This document shows positions 23,458 to 31,357 of a DNA stretch of 49,334 bases, one piece after another. Origin of the DNA: SURF-21 sp964529285 (lineage in GTDB: Bacteria; Actinomycetota; Geothermincolia; Geothermincolales; RBG-13-55-18). The position numbers and the translations under genes were made by a program. The DNA is taken from the NCBI GenBank assembly GCA_964529285.1, contig CAZGWK010000024.1, positions 1-49,334 of the forward strand. The letters run 5' to 3'. Position 1 is the first letter of the stretch. Each line of letters starts with the position of its first letter. The notes below the pieces were generated by a model. It saw nothing but the letters and a program-made list of their open reading frames with translations, searched no databases and was not told where the DNA came from.

Positions 23458-24636
23458 TTACCCCCTTTCCTTTAAGTACTTAGCGTATAGAGGTGACATC
23501 TGCCGCAATCTATCCACGATGGGAGGAAAGACCTCCAGCACGTAATCAACGTCCTCCATCGTATTGTGAAGGCCGATGCTGAAGAGTATGGAGCCCTGAG
23601 ACTTCTCCGCCGGGATGCCGCATGCGGAGAGGACATGGGAACCCTTGAGCGCGCGCGAAGTACAGGCCGAGCCACTTGATACCGCAACACCCTGCTGATC
23701 GAGGAAGAGCAGGATGCCTTCGCCCTCGATGAATTCGACCGCGAAGCTGGCATTCCACGGCAGGCGCCGGGACGGATGGCCGGTAAGCTGGAGGTGGTCA
23801 ACCTTTGCGGGAAGAGCCGCGATGAGGGCGTCGCGCATTTGCGATAAGCGCGCAACTCTCGCGGCCATGTTCGCCACGGCCAGTTCAGCGGCCTTACCCA
23901 TTCCCACTATGCCCGCTACGTTCTCGGTGCCGCCTCGCCTTCCGCCTTCCTGCACCCCTCCGTCGAGCATGGGGATCACGCGCAGGCCTCTCTTTATCCA
24001 CAGGGCACCGACGCCCTGGGGACCGGAGATGAGGTCGGATGACAGGGACAGGGCGGAAACGCCGAGTTCTCCTACGTCCAGCGGTACGGATCCCGCGGCA
24101 GCGACCGCGTCGGTGTGGAACGGCACTTCCCTTTCCGCCGCTATCCGGGCCGCTTCCTTCAAGGGTTGGATAGTGCCGATCTCACCGTTGGCGGCCATTA
24201 TCGATACCAGGACGGTATCGTCGCCTAAGGTCGAAGACAACTCCTCCAGGTCGACGGTGCCGTATCCGTCTACGGGGAGCAGCGTGAGTTCGTAGCCCTG
24301 TTTCTCCAGGGAACGAGCGGAATGCAGCACTGAGAAGTGCTCTACCGCCGACAGGACGACGTGTTTGCCCTTCCGCCTCGAGCCGGCCGTTATGCCCTTT
24401 ACCGCGAGGTTGTTCGCCTCCGTACCGTTGGATGTGAATATGATCTCCTCGGCATTGGCTGCGATAAGGGCTGCCACCTTCTCCCTTGCCTCTTGCACCG
24501 CTGCTCTCGCTTTATCCCCCCTGCCGTGCAGGGAGGAAGGGTTGCCGTATTCATCTCCCAGGAAAGGCAGCATGGCTTCTCTTACCTCCGGCAGTGGGGG
24601 CGTTGCCGCATAATTATCGAGGTAGACTTCCTTCAT
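23458..24636 (-). CDS. Cysteine desulfurase (IscS/NifS family) without the PLP lysine
   Basis: The 392-residue protein is a class V aminotransferase-fold enzyme with the N-terminal YLDNYAATPP, the stacking His100 in SAVEH, Asp176 in HTDAV and the active-site Cys325 in SGSACTS. The Schiff-base Lys is absent: relatives read S-x-H-K-x-x-G-P, and here the segment is SSDLISGPQG, giving Asp201 and Leu202. The nearby Gln that binds PLP is Ala179 (DAVAAAG). I checked the codons on the minus strand and they are unambiguous. An Archaeoglobus fulgidus IscS with Asp in place of the lysine has been reported (from memory), so such variants exist. It overlaps the DUF255 gene by 23 bases and precedes iscU by five. 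Confidence 0.85.
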   Translation of the reverse strand: MKEVYLDNYAATPPLPEVREAMLPFLGDEYGNPSSLHGRGDKARAAVQEAREKVAALIAANAEEIIFTSNGTEANNLAVKGITAGSRRKGKHVVLSAVEHFSVLHSARSLEKQGYELTLLPVDGYGTVDLEELSSTLGDDTVLVSIMAANGEIGTIQPLKEAARIAAEREVPFHTDAVAAAGSVPLDVGELGVSALSLSSDLISGPQGVGALWIKRGLRVIPMLDGGVQEGGRRGGTENVAGIVGMGKAAELAVANMAARVARLSQMRDALIAALPAKVDHLQLTGHPSRRLPWNASFAVEFIEGEGILLFLDQQGVAVSSGSACTSRALKGSHVLSACGIPAEKSQGSILFSIGLHNTMEDVDYVLEVFPPIVDRLRQMSPLYAKYLKERG

Positions 24637-26416
24637 CGCCTTTCATCCCTTTCGCTATCCCTTCGAGGACGCCGAGGTCTTCCGCCAGTACCTCCGCTTC
24701 CGAAGTATGCAAGCGGCAGGTGTCCATGGTGCACACCTCGGCCCATGCTTCCCCATCTATTCTTCCCACTTGGCTCGAAAACATGGGCATCGTTCTCGGC
24801 TGTGGCGAAAGCGACGCCAGCCTGAGAAAAGAGCGACCGGCGTCTGCGAGTTCGGCTGAGATCTTGACCAGGAGCGGTCCGCGCAGGTATAGATTCACCG
24901 CCGCGGCGAAGGGGGCGGCCATGAAACCATATGCGGGCACCATCGCCGATGCCGCCGAGAGCGTTTCTCCAGCACGTCGCCGCCATGCGTCCTCACCGCT
25001 GAACGCCCAGTAAAGGAGCATGGCCTCGGCGGCACGAGACTGGCTGCCCAGTTCGGCGGGCTGCGGCTTCAAAGCGGGTAAGACGCGTCCCGGTGCAGTA
25101 TCGAGAAACAACGACCTGGTGCCGTCCCAGTGAGTTTCGATGCACAGGTCCAGCAGCGCCTTTGCCCTCTCCAGGTATCGCTTATCACCCGTATAAGCGA
25201 AGGCGGTGAGAAAAGCTATAGCCGTCTCCACGCCGTCATCGAGGAGGCCGCTGCGGTGGGATCGACCATCGTGATAATGGGCCATACCTTCTCCCGGCCT
25301 GAAGGACTCCCTCCAGAGGAACTCGAGGGCGGCAAGGGCCATGGAGAAGTGTTCCTCCCGCCGCAAGGCCGTACCTTCCTGCAGAAAGGTCACCGCCGCC
25401 CTCGCTGCCAGGTCCGTATATACGGTCCTGTCCACGGGGGGAGCGGAGAGCTCTCTCCTGCCTTCCTCCTCGAGCAGGTAATATTCCTCGTCGGCATCCT
25501 GGCTGCCGAAGAACATCGAGCTCCCGTCGCTTAGAACTCGGTAGATGAAGTCGGCCGTCTCGGCGGCGGTCCTGCGGAAAATCTCCGCACCGGTGAGGGC
25601 ATAGGCCTTGAGCAGAACCCCCGCGAGGCCGGCGTTGTCCACCAGCATTTTTTCGTAGTGCGGTATCGACCAGTCGCGGGTCGTGGAATAGCGGAAGAAA
25701 CCCCCCTCCACGTCGTCGTGGAGGTTTCCCCCGATCATGGCCTCCAGCGTGCTGCGCGCAAAGGTCAGGTACTCCTGGTTGCCTTCCTCGGCATACAGGT
25801 CCAGGGCAAGAGATAGTGCTTCCGTCTGCGGGAATTTCGGCGCTCTCCCCAAGCCACCGTAAGGCCGGTCCCAACCGCGCAGGATGTGAGCGCCTGTTTC
25901 CTCGACCAGGCCCACTTCCAGTTCGGCTTCCTGAAAGGTCGGGAACAATACATCGCTATCCTGTGCGGTCAACGCGATATCGTGCTGGGCATAGAGCTCC
26001 GCTATCCTCTCCAGTGCGGCGCGCATGGTCTCGGGGGGGATATAGGTGGCTCCGGCCAGAAGTGCACCCTGGGGGTCCAGGAAAGCGGTCGTCGGCCACC
26101 CTCCCTGGTTGTAGCGCCGGTTGATGTCGGGGTTACGGTCGCTGTCGACGCGTACCGGTATGAATCTCTTATTGATGAGGTCGATCACCGCGCGGTCTGA
26201 GTAAGAGGTCTCGTCCATGACGTGGCACCAGTGGCACCACACTGCGGAGATAGAGAGCAACACGGCCTTGCCTTCGCGTTCGGCTCGCAGGAAGGCCTCC
26301 TCGCCCCAGGGCATCCAGTCGATCTCATGGGCAAGGTTTGCACGCGGGCTGAATCGGAACTCTCCAGCCTTCAGCTCGCTTGCCCTCTCCTCGCCCTTTT
26401 TCCGCTCAGCGTCCAT
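24614..26416 (-). CDS. DUF255 thioredoxin-like protein (YyaL/SSP411 family)
   Basis: The 600-residue protein has an N-terminal thioredoxin-like domain with WCHWCHVMDE near 60-69, VRVDSDRNPDINRRY and GGWPTTAFLDPQG, then a long alpha/alpha-barrel-like region. This is the standard DUF255 / spermatogenesis-associated protein 20 layout. The family has no firmly known reaction. The start has AAGAGG-type purines. Its end runs 23 bases into the cysteine desulfurase gene, so it is the first gene of the sulfur operon; a redox role there is plausible but unproven. Confidence 0.88.
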   Translation of the reverse strand: MDAERKKGEERASELKAGEFRFSPRANLAHEIDWMPWGEEAFLRAEREGKAVLLSISAVWCHWCHVMDETSYSDRAVIDLINKRFIPVRVDSDRNPDINRRYNQGGWPTTAFLDPQGALLAGATYIPPETMRAALERIAELYAQHDIALTAQDSDVLFPTFQEAELEVGLVEETGAHILRGWDRPYGGLGRAPKFPQTEALSLALDLYAEEGNQEYLTFARSTLEAMIGGNLHDDVEGGFFRYSTTRDWSIPHYEKMLVDNAGLAGVLLKAYALTGAEIFRRTAAETADFIYRVLSDGSSMFFGSQDADEEYYLLEEEGRRELSAPPVDRTVYTDLAARAAVTFLQEGTALRREEHFSMALAALEFLWRESFRPGEGMAHYHDGRSHRSGLLDDGVETAIAFLTAFAYTGDKRYLERAKALLDLCIETHWDGTRSLFLDTAPGRVLPALKPQPAELGSQSRAAEAMLLYWAFSGEDAWRRRAGETLSAASAMVPAYGFMAAPFAAAVNLYLRGPLLVKISAELADAGRSFLRLASLSPQPRTMPMFSSQVGRIDGEAWAEVCTMDTCRLHTSEAEVLAEDLGVLEGIAKGMKGDEGSLPR

Positions 26417-26514
26417 GATCCTCTTCCTTTTCCATTTGTTTATGACCCTTCAATCCATCCACCGCCTGCAGCTCGCGGCGTTGGAGGGAGATCGGGGGCT
26501 CATAGTCCGCCATT

Positions 26515-26543
26515 GAAAAACGGGGCGGGATTACCGCCCCGTT
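26515..26543 (-). terminator. Rho-independent terminator
   Basis: AACGGGGCGG and CCGCCCCGTT form a perfect 10-bp stem, and on the minus strand TTTTT follows. It ends the 47-aa Cys-protein gene and isolates it from the DUF255 operon. Confidence 0.85.
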
Positions 26544-26577
26544 ACCTCGCCAACCTTAAGGCGTTTTTCCCGGATAT

Positions 26578-26721
26578 CTAATCCTTTTCCTCGCTCTCCG
26601 TTTCCTCCACCGCTTCCGCTCCCTTGCGCATCAGCTTCTCCATGGTCACGCAAGGATACTTGGAATCGGCGCAATGGGGGCAGCAAAGTCCGCCTCTATC
26701 CTTACTATCCTTTTTACCCAT
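26578..26721 (-). CDS. Small Cys-rich protein, 47 aa
   Basis: A frame from ATG at 26721 to TAG at 26578-26580 encodes MGKKDSKDRGGLCCPHCADS, then KYPCVTMEKLMRKGAE and an acidic tail. The motif CCPHC with a further Cys eight residues on suggests a zinc or iron-sulfur knuckle. AGGAGG precedes the start, a strong terminator follows, and an FNR-type box lies at the right distance upstream, which together make it very likely a real gene. I do not recognise the family. Confidence 0.75.
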   Translation of the reverse strand: MGKKDSKDRGGLCCPHCADSKYPCVTMEKLMRKGAEAVEETESEEKD

Positions 26722-26761
26722 TCCTACCTCCTGTTATGGTGCTCAAATTCTTTCTGTTATC

Positions 26762-26803
26762 ATATTAACCCGCGCATCGCTTGCGGGCCATGATGCAAAT
26801 CAA
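26762..26803 (-). promoter_or_regulatory. FNR-type box and -10 of the 47-aa gene
   Basis: On the minus strand, TTGATTTGCATCAT (26803 to 26790) matches the FNR consensus TTGAT-N4-ATCAA at nine of ten positions. A -10 box TAATAT lies at 26767-26762. If transcription starts at 26755, the box centre is at -41.5, the usual place for activation by FNR/CRP proteins. The neighbouring Crp/Fnr gene is the obvious regulator. Confidence 0.65.
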
Positions 26804-26839
26804 ACGATACGTAGCGTGTATCAAGCGGGGGGGAGCGGC

Positions 26840-27517
26840 CTAAATACCGTCAAAATATCCCTGCAAGGCGGCTTTGTCCTTGATCACGAGGAACTTGCCC
26901 TCGGTGCCGAGAATCGACCCCTTTTTTAGGCGGCTCATTATGCGCGATACCGTTTCCTCCGTGGATCCTACGAGGCCGGCGATGTCGCGGTTGGTCAGGG
27001 GCGTGTCGATGACCAGGCCGCATTTGTCGCTTATCCCGATCTCGCCGACCATCTTCAAAAGGACACAGGCGATGCGTCTCTCGACTTTCTCCCCCGCGAT
27101 GCAGCGGTCCTTGTAATAGGCCATGTCGAGCTTGCGCACGACGAGCCTTATGATGTGCAGGGCGAACAGGGGGTCTCTCGAGGCCAGCCACTGCAGGTCG
27201 TCCCAACTGACCCTCCACACCCGCGCCGCTTCGCGGGCGACGGCGGAATAGGAATAGACCCCTTCCTCGTAGAGGGCGCCCTCGCCGAAAACGTCACCGG
27301 GGTAGAGGAAATCCAGGATGTACAACTTGCCGTCTCCGTGTACGATGTTCGCCTCCACCGTACCCTCCTCGACGAGGTACAGGTGCGTGGCTTCGTCCTG
27401 GTCTATGAAGATGTATTGCTCGCGGTCGATGCTTTCGGGCTTGAACAGCTCGCGCGCTTCTTTGCGCAGCCCTTCCTCCAGGTTGTTCAGGAACTCCCGC
27501 AGCTTACTGTCATCCAT
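26840..27517 (-). CDS. Crp/Fnr-family transcriptional regulator
   Basis: The 225-residue protein has a cyclic-nucleotide-binding-type beta-barrel (about 30-120: YLVEEGTVEANI, GDVFGEGALYEEG), a dimer helix and a C-terminal winged helix (LTNRDIAGLVGSTEETVSRIMSRLKK). The recognition helix holds E-x-x-S-R, the pattern FNR uses to read TTGAT. No N-terminal Cys cluster is present, so it does not sense oxygen with an FNR-type iron-sulfur cluster; the three Cys are scattered. GGAGGAAG precedes the start. It is likely to control the adjacent 47-aa gene and perhaps the divergent antiporter gene. Confidence 0.9.
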   Translation of the reverse strand: MDDSKLREFLNNLEEGLRKEARELFKPESIDREQYIFIDQDEATHLYLVEEGTVEANIVHGDGKLYILDFLYPGDVFGEGALYEEGVYSYSAVAREAARVWRVSWDDLQWLASRDPLFALHIIRLVVRKLDMAYYKDRCIAGEKVERRIACVLLKMVGEIGISDKCGLVIDTPLTNRDIAGLVGSTEETVSRIMSRLKKGSILGTEGKFLVIKDKAALQGYFDGI

Positions 27518-27668
27518 TCTTCCTCCAACATCGCGACGCCGTGATCATCCCGCTTTGCTGGCCGGCAGGGTTATTAGATTATATATCAAAAGCGTCGTAT
27601 TGGCTCGGAGCCTGCCTTCCGCATGGCGAGACAGGCGACAGGCTTTGACGTCCGCCCTGCCCGTAATG

Positions 27669-27689
27669 CTATATTGAATAAGAATATAG
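27669..27689. promoter_or_regulatory. Inverted repeat before the antiporter gene
   Basis: CTATATT and AATATAG are separated by seven bases, about 30 bases before the antiporter start. It could be an operator or include the -10 region; the binding protein is unknown. Confidence 0.35.
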
Positions 27690-27718
27690 ACCTCATTTAA
27701 GTTGTGAAAGGCTCAGAC

Positions 27719-28960
27719 ATGCTCGAGGACCTCATCCCCCGCAGTGCGGATATGGTCCTGCTCATCACGGGCATGGCCCTGTTCCTCGGATGGGGCATAG
27801 GGATACTCGCCCAGAAGATAAAGGTACCGCAGGTCGTGGGCCACATCGTCCTGGGAGTTATCCTGGGCACTTCCGTCCTGGGCATCCTCGACACGCAGGC
27901 CCTTGACAGCCTGGTCCTGGTAAACTTCATTGCCCTGGGCTTCATAGGCTTCGATATCGGCGGAGAGCTGTCCCTGCGAGGGCTGCGCAAGCTGGGCAGG
28001 CCGATATTGTGGATCTCCATCCTGGAATCGCTGGCTGCCTTCCTGCTCGTTACAACGGCCGTCTTCGTTTATACGCGCAAGCTCTATCTGGCGCTCATCT
28101 TCGGCGCCCTCTCTACTGCCACCGCTCCCGCCGCGACCGTCGACGTTCTGCGCGAGTACCAGGCAAGCGGCCCGCTCACCACCACCCTTTTCGCGGTGGT
28201 CGGCATAGACGACGGCCTGGCCATCGCCTTCTACGCCTTCGCAGCCTTCTTCGCCAAGATACTCCTGGCGGGGGCGGAAACGGTTAACTACGCAAAGGTC
28301 ATACTCCTTCCCTTCGCCGAGATCCTGGGCGCCCTGGCCCTGGGATTCGGTGTCGGGCTTCTGGTGCTCCTGCTGGTACGCAAGATCACTTCGCGAGCGA
28401 CCGTACTCATCTTCGTGATCGGCGCCGTGCTCGTCACCACGAGCCTGGCGAACCTCCTCGACCTCTCGCTCATCCTGGCTAACATGGCCGTGGGCATGAC
28501 CATCATCAACCTGCCCCGTTACGGCAGGCCGGACCTTTTCGAGGTGGCGCGGGGGATCACGCCGCCGCTCTTCATCCTCTTTTTCGTCCTGGTGGGAGCG
28601 AGGCTGGATGTGAGCAAACTCGCTTCCCTGGGCGTTATCGGTCTGCTCTATGTGGTCTTCCGCACCGTCGGTAAACAGTCGGGGACTTACGTGGGTGCGC
28701 GCATCGGCAAGGCGCCGAGTGCGGTTTCCCGTTACCTGGGACTGTGCCTCTTCTCCCAGGCCGGCGTGGCCATAGGGCTGTCCATCGAGACGGCGCTGGA
28801 GTTCGGCGCTGCGGAGTTCGGTTCGGCAGGAGCGGAGCTGGCGGTAATGGCCGTTACAATCATCGCCGCGACGACGCTGGTCTTTCAGCTGATAGGCCCC
28901 CCGTTTACGCGTTTCGCGGTCATCAAGGCGGGGGAGGCAAAGGTTGTCAAGAAAAAATAA
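27719..28960 (+). CDS. Kef-type cation:proton antiporter (CPA2)
   Basis: The 413-residue integral membrane protein has about 12 hydrophobic segments in the Na+/H+ exchanger fold. GIGILAQKIKVPQVVGHIVLG lies near the start, and ATAPAATVDVLREY and VVGIDDGLAIA carry the conserved acidic site. It lacks the C-terminal nucleotide-binding (RCK/TrkA) domain of KefB/KefC. It would exchange H+ for Na+ or K+ across the cytoplasmic membrane. The start at 27719 follows GAAAGG; a GTG at 27704 is less likely. A small CBS protein follows after 87 bases and may serve as its regulatory subunit. The spacer before it holds an inverted repeat, CTATATT-N7-AATATAG, at 27669-27689. Confidence 0.88.
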   Translation: MLEDLIPRSADMVLLITGMALFLGWGIGILAQKIKVPQVVGHIVLGVILGTSVLGILDTQALDSLVLVNFIALGFIGFDIGGELSLRGLRKLGRPILWISILESLAAFLLVTTAVFVYTRKLYLALIFGALSTATAPAATVDVLREYQASGPLTTTLFAVVGIDDGLAIAFYAFAAFFAKILLAGAETVNYAKVILLPFAEILGALALGFGVGLLVLLLVRKITSRATVLIFVIGAVLVTTSLANLLDLSLILANMAVGMTIINLPRYGRPDLFEVARGITPPLFILFFVLVGARLDVSKLASLGVIGLLYVVFRTVGKQSGTYVGARIGKAPSAVSRYLGLCLFSQAGVAIGLSIETALEFGAAEFGSAGAELAVMAVTIIAATTLVFQLIGPPFTRFAVIKAGEAKVVKKK

Positions 28961-29047
28961 GGGGTAAACTGAGATGTGCTGAGCATGCCCGGGAGTTAGG
29001 GGGCGACCGAGCAGCCGAGGCGGGTAATAAGAAAAGGGGTGTTTGAG

Positions 29048-29482
29048 ATGCCCGGGATTTACGTCTTATCTGACCGGCCGATAAGCGAGTTCATGAGCTG
29101 TAACGTGATCTGCGTTCACGAGAACGAGCCCATAGAGGATCTGGTGTGGAGGTTTCAGCGCTATCGATACGCCGGTTTCCCGGTGGTTGACGACAACGGG
29201 GGACTCGTCGGCATAATCAGGGATTCGGATATCCTCAAGCTGTTCATCATGACCCGCCCCGGTTCCCTGCTGGCCGAGAAGGCGAAGGATGTCATGCGCG
29301 TGCCCCCGCAGACCATATCCCCCGATGCCACCGCGCAGGAGGCGGTGGAGAAGATGTTCGATGCCAACGTGCGCCTGCTGGTGGTGGAGGAGAAAAAACA
29401 GATCCTGGGAGTCATCAGCCGGGAGGACCTGGTCTGCGGTATCTTCACCAAGAAGGACGAGGAAAAATGGCCCCGGGCTTGA
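29048..29482 (+). CDS. Two-CBS-domain protein
   Basis: The 144-residue protein consists of two CBS repeats: SEFMSCNVICVHENEPIEDLVWRF with AGFPVVDDNGGLVGIIRDSDIL, and DVMRVPPQTISPDATAQEAVEKM with LLVVEEKKQILGVISREDL. Paired CBS domains bind adenine nucleotides and switch channels or enzymes. AAGGGGTG precedes the ATG at 29048; a GTG at 29039 is possible. It lies just after the antiporter gene on the same strand, which supports an energy-sensing partner role. Confidence 0.88.
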   Translation: MPGIYVLSDRPISEFMSCNVICVHENEPIEDLVWRFQRYRYAGFPVVDDNGGLVGIIRDSDILKLFIMTRPGSLLAEKAKDVMRVPPQTISPDATAQEAVEKMFDANVRLLVVEEKKQILGVISREDLVCGIFTKKDEEKWPRA

Positions 29483-29500
29483 AGCGTTGTTCTCCCGCCA

Positions 29501-29607
29501 GGGGTAAGGTCTTGTTTTTTGCATACCGGGGTATCTAATTTATAATAAGACCTCTATATTAAGCGGTTTCACGATGCAGGAATATGCAAGAAACAAGACC
29601 TGACCCC
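29501..29607. repeat. 107-bp MITE-like element with 25-bp inverted ends
   Basis: The ends at 29501-29525 and 29583-29607 are inverted copies matching at 23 of 25 positions (GGGGT-AGGTCTTGTTT-TTGCATA). The AT-rich core has no gene. It shares its GGGGTCAGG start with the elements at 95-228 and 22429-22571. It ends four bases before the ribosome site of the acyl-CoA synthetase gene. Confidence 0.75.
29519..29546 (+). promoter_or_regulatory. Promoter-like signal inside the element
   Basis: A -10 TATAAT at 29541-29546 is preceded, 16 bases away, by TTGCAT at 29519-29524, which resembles a -35 box. Transcription would start near 29553 and run into the synthetase gene. Confidence 0.45.
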
Positions 29608-29624
29608 ATAACAGAAGGATAAAC

Positions 29625-31193
29625 ATGGACGGTTTCCAGCGCGATTTCGGCAGGCTTTTCGACCCCCGCTCGGTGGCGGTGGTAGGAGCCTCCAACATGC
29701 TCGGCAAGTGGGGTTTCAACATGCCCATGAACATGATCGGGGGCGGCTACCGGGGAGAGATATTCATGGTCAACCCCCGCGAGGAGCGCGTACTGGGTTT
29801 TCCCGCCTACCCCTCCCTCAAGGACATAGAGGACGAGATTGACCTGCTGGTAGTGGCCATACCCGCCCGCAAGGTCGCGGACGTCCTCTCCGAGGCGGCC
29901 GAAAAGGGCATCCGCAACGCCATCGTGGTCTCCTCCAACTTCAGCGAGGTGGGGGAGGAGGGCGTCAGGATGGAGCAGGAGGTGGCAGACATCGCCGACC
30001 AGGCCGGCATAACCATCGTAGGCCCCAATACCATGGGCATCTACAGCAAGACCAGCTCCCTCTGCTGCCTGGGAGCTCCTGTGTTTCCCCTCAAGGGAGG
30101 CGTAGGCTTCGTGTCCCAGAGCGGCAACCTGGGAGTGCAGCTCATGACCTGGGGTTACCGCAAGGGCGTGGGCTTCAGCCGCTTCGTGGGCAGCGGCAAC
30201 GCCGCGAACACCGACATCAGCGACTGGCTGGAATACCTCGGCGACGACCCCGAGACCGACACCATCATCCTTTACATAGAGGGCATCAAGGACGGACGGA
30301 GGTTCCTCGAGGTGGCGCGCCGCATCACCCCCCGCAAGCCGGTCATCGCCCTCAAGGCGGGAAAAGGCAGGCAGGGAGAACGGGCCGTGCGCTCACATTC
30401 CGGCTCCCTGGCCGGCCCTTTCGAGCTCTTCCAGGGGGCCATGGAGCAGGCGGGGATCGTAGAGGCCGAGACCACCGAGGAGCTGGTGGACCTGGCGGCG
30501 GCCTTCTCGGCGCTGCCCATCCCCCGGGGAGCCAGGGCGGGCGTGATGACCCTGGGAGGCGGCTGGGGCGTCGCCGCGGCCGACTCCTTCGATCGCGAGG
30601 GGCTGGAGCTGGCAGTTCTGCCGCAGGAAGTCATCGCGGAGCTGGACGAGTTTCTGCCCAGCTTCTGGAGCCGCCGCAATCCCGTGGATATAGTGGGCAA
30701 CGTGCAGAGGCGAAACCATTACCGCGTTATCGATGCACTGGCCACCTGCGACGAGGTGGACATACTCATCACCATGGGAACGCTCTTGGGCCGGGACTTC
30801 TGGCTGGAGAACATGTTCAAGACCTCAGTGCGCCCCTTCCTGTTCATGCTGCGGCACCGCATCACCAGGCTCCCCTTCTTCCAGCTCTCCATCTGGAAGG
30901 GCTTCCGGGAATCATTGACGAAGCGGGGGGAACACAACCCGGAGGGCTCCGGAGGCATAAACCCGAGCGAGGCCTGGGCGTGGACGGATACCGCCATCAT
31001 CCGCCGCATCAAGAAGCTGATGAACGAGGAGGGGAAACCCATCATCGCCGTGGCCGTGAACGAGGGAGAGAGGTCCGCCTCCTTCCGCATGCGCAGCACC
31101 GGCGTCTTTACCGCCACCACCCCCGAGAGGGCGGTTCGCGTCGCCGGCAAGCTCGCCCGCTACTCCCGCTTTCTCGCCTCGCAGGCCGAATAG
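29625..31193 (+). CDS. Acyl-CoA synthetase (NDP-forming) alpha-subunit-like protein
   Basis: The 522-residue protein has a CoA-binding Rossmann domain (SVAVVGASNMLGKWG near 16-30), then succinyl-CoA-synthetase-like domains with GFVSQSGNLG and the phospho-His in RSHSGSLAG near 260-268. This is the alpha part of ADP-forming acetate/acyl-CoA ligases, which make ATP from an acyl-CoA through a phosphohistidine. The ATP-grasp beta subunit is absent from the protein and from this window. The C-terminal third is longer than usual. AAGGA precedes the start, directly after the inverted-repeat element. The downstream HdrD-like and MetV-like genes are on the same strand and may share its transcript. Confidence 0.85.
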   Translation: MDGFQRDFGRLFDPRSVAVVGASNMLGKWGFNMPMNMIGGGYRGEIFMVNPREERVLGFPAYPSLKDIEDEIDLLVVAIPARKVADVLSEAAEKGIRNAIVVSSNFSEVGEEGVRMEQEVADIADQAGITIVGPNTMGIYSKTSSLCCLGAPVFPLKGGVGFVSQSGNLGVQLMTWGYRKGVGFSRFVGSGNAANTDISDWLEYLGDDPETDTIILYIEGIKDGRRFLEVARRITPRKPVIALKAGKGRQGERAVRSHSGSLAGPFELFQGAMEQAGIVEAETTEELVDLAAAFSALPIPRGARAGVMTLGGGWGVAAADSFDREGLELAVLPQEVIAELDEFLPSFWSRRNPVDIVGNVQRRNHYRVIDALATCDEVDILITMGTLLGRDFWLENMFKTSVRPFLFMLRHRITRLPFFQLSIWKGFRESLTKRGEHNPEGSGGINPSEAWAWTDTAIIRRIKKLMNEEGKPIIAVAVNEGERSASFRMRSTGVFTATTPERAVRVAGKLARYSRFLASQAE

Positions 31194-31357
31194 GCGGCCG
31201 AAGAGCCTGTTGTTCATGGAAGCACTTTCCTTTTTGCGAGCTTGACGGCTCCACGGCGGGATTTGCGCTGCTGCCGGAGGGCTCTTCCGCCGTTGCCTCG
31301 CTTCGGTTATTATTTAAGACGCGTGTTCGTTCTAGACAGGGGAAAAGGGGATGTTCA

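Noticed and set aside
27573..27590. FNR-type box upstream of the Crp/Fnr gene
   Set aside because: Only one half-site (ATCAA) fits; the other half does not match at the required spacing.
29501..29607. Simple terminator after the CBS gene
   Set aside because: The inverted arms are 57 bases apart with an AT-rich core and no U-run, and they match ends seen elsewhere in the window, so an element is the better reading.
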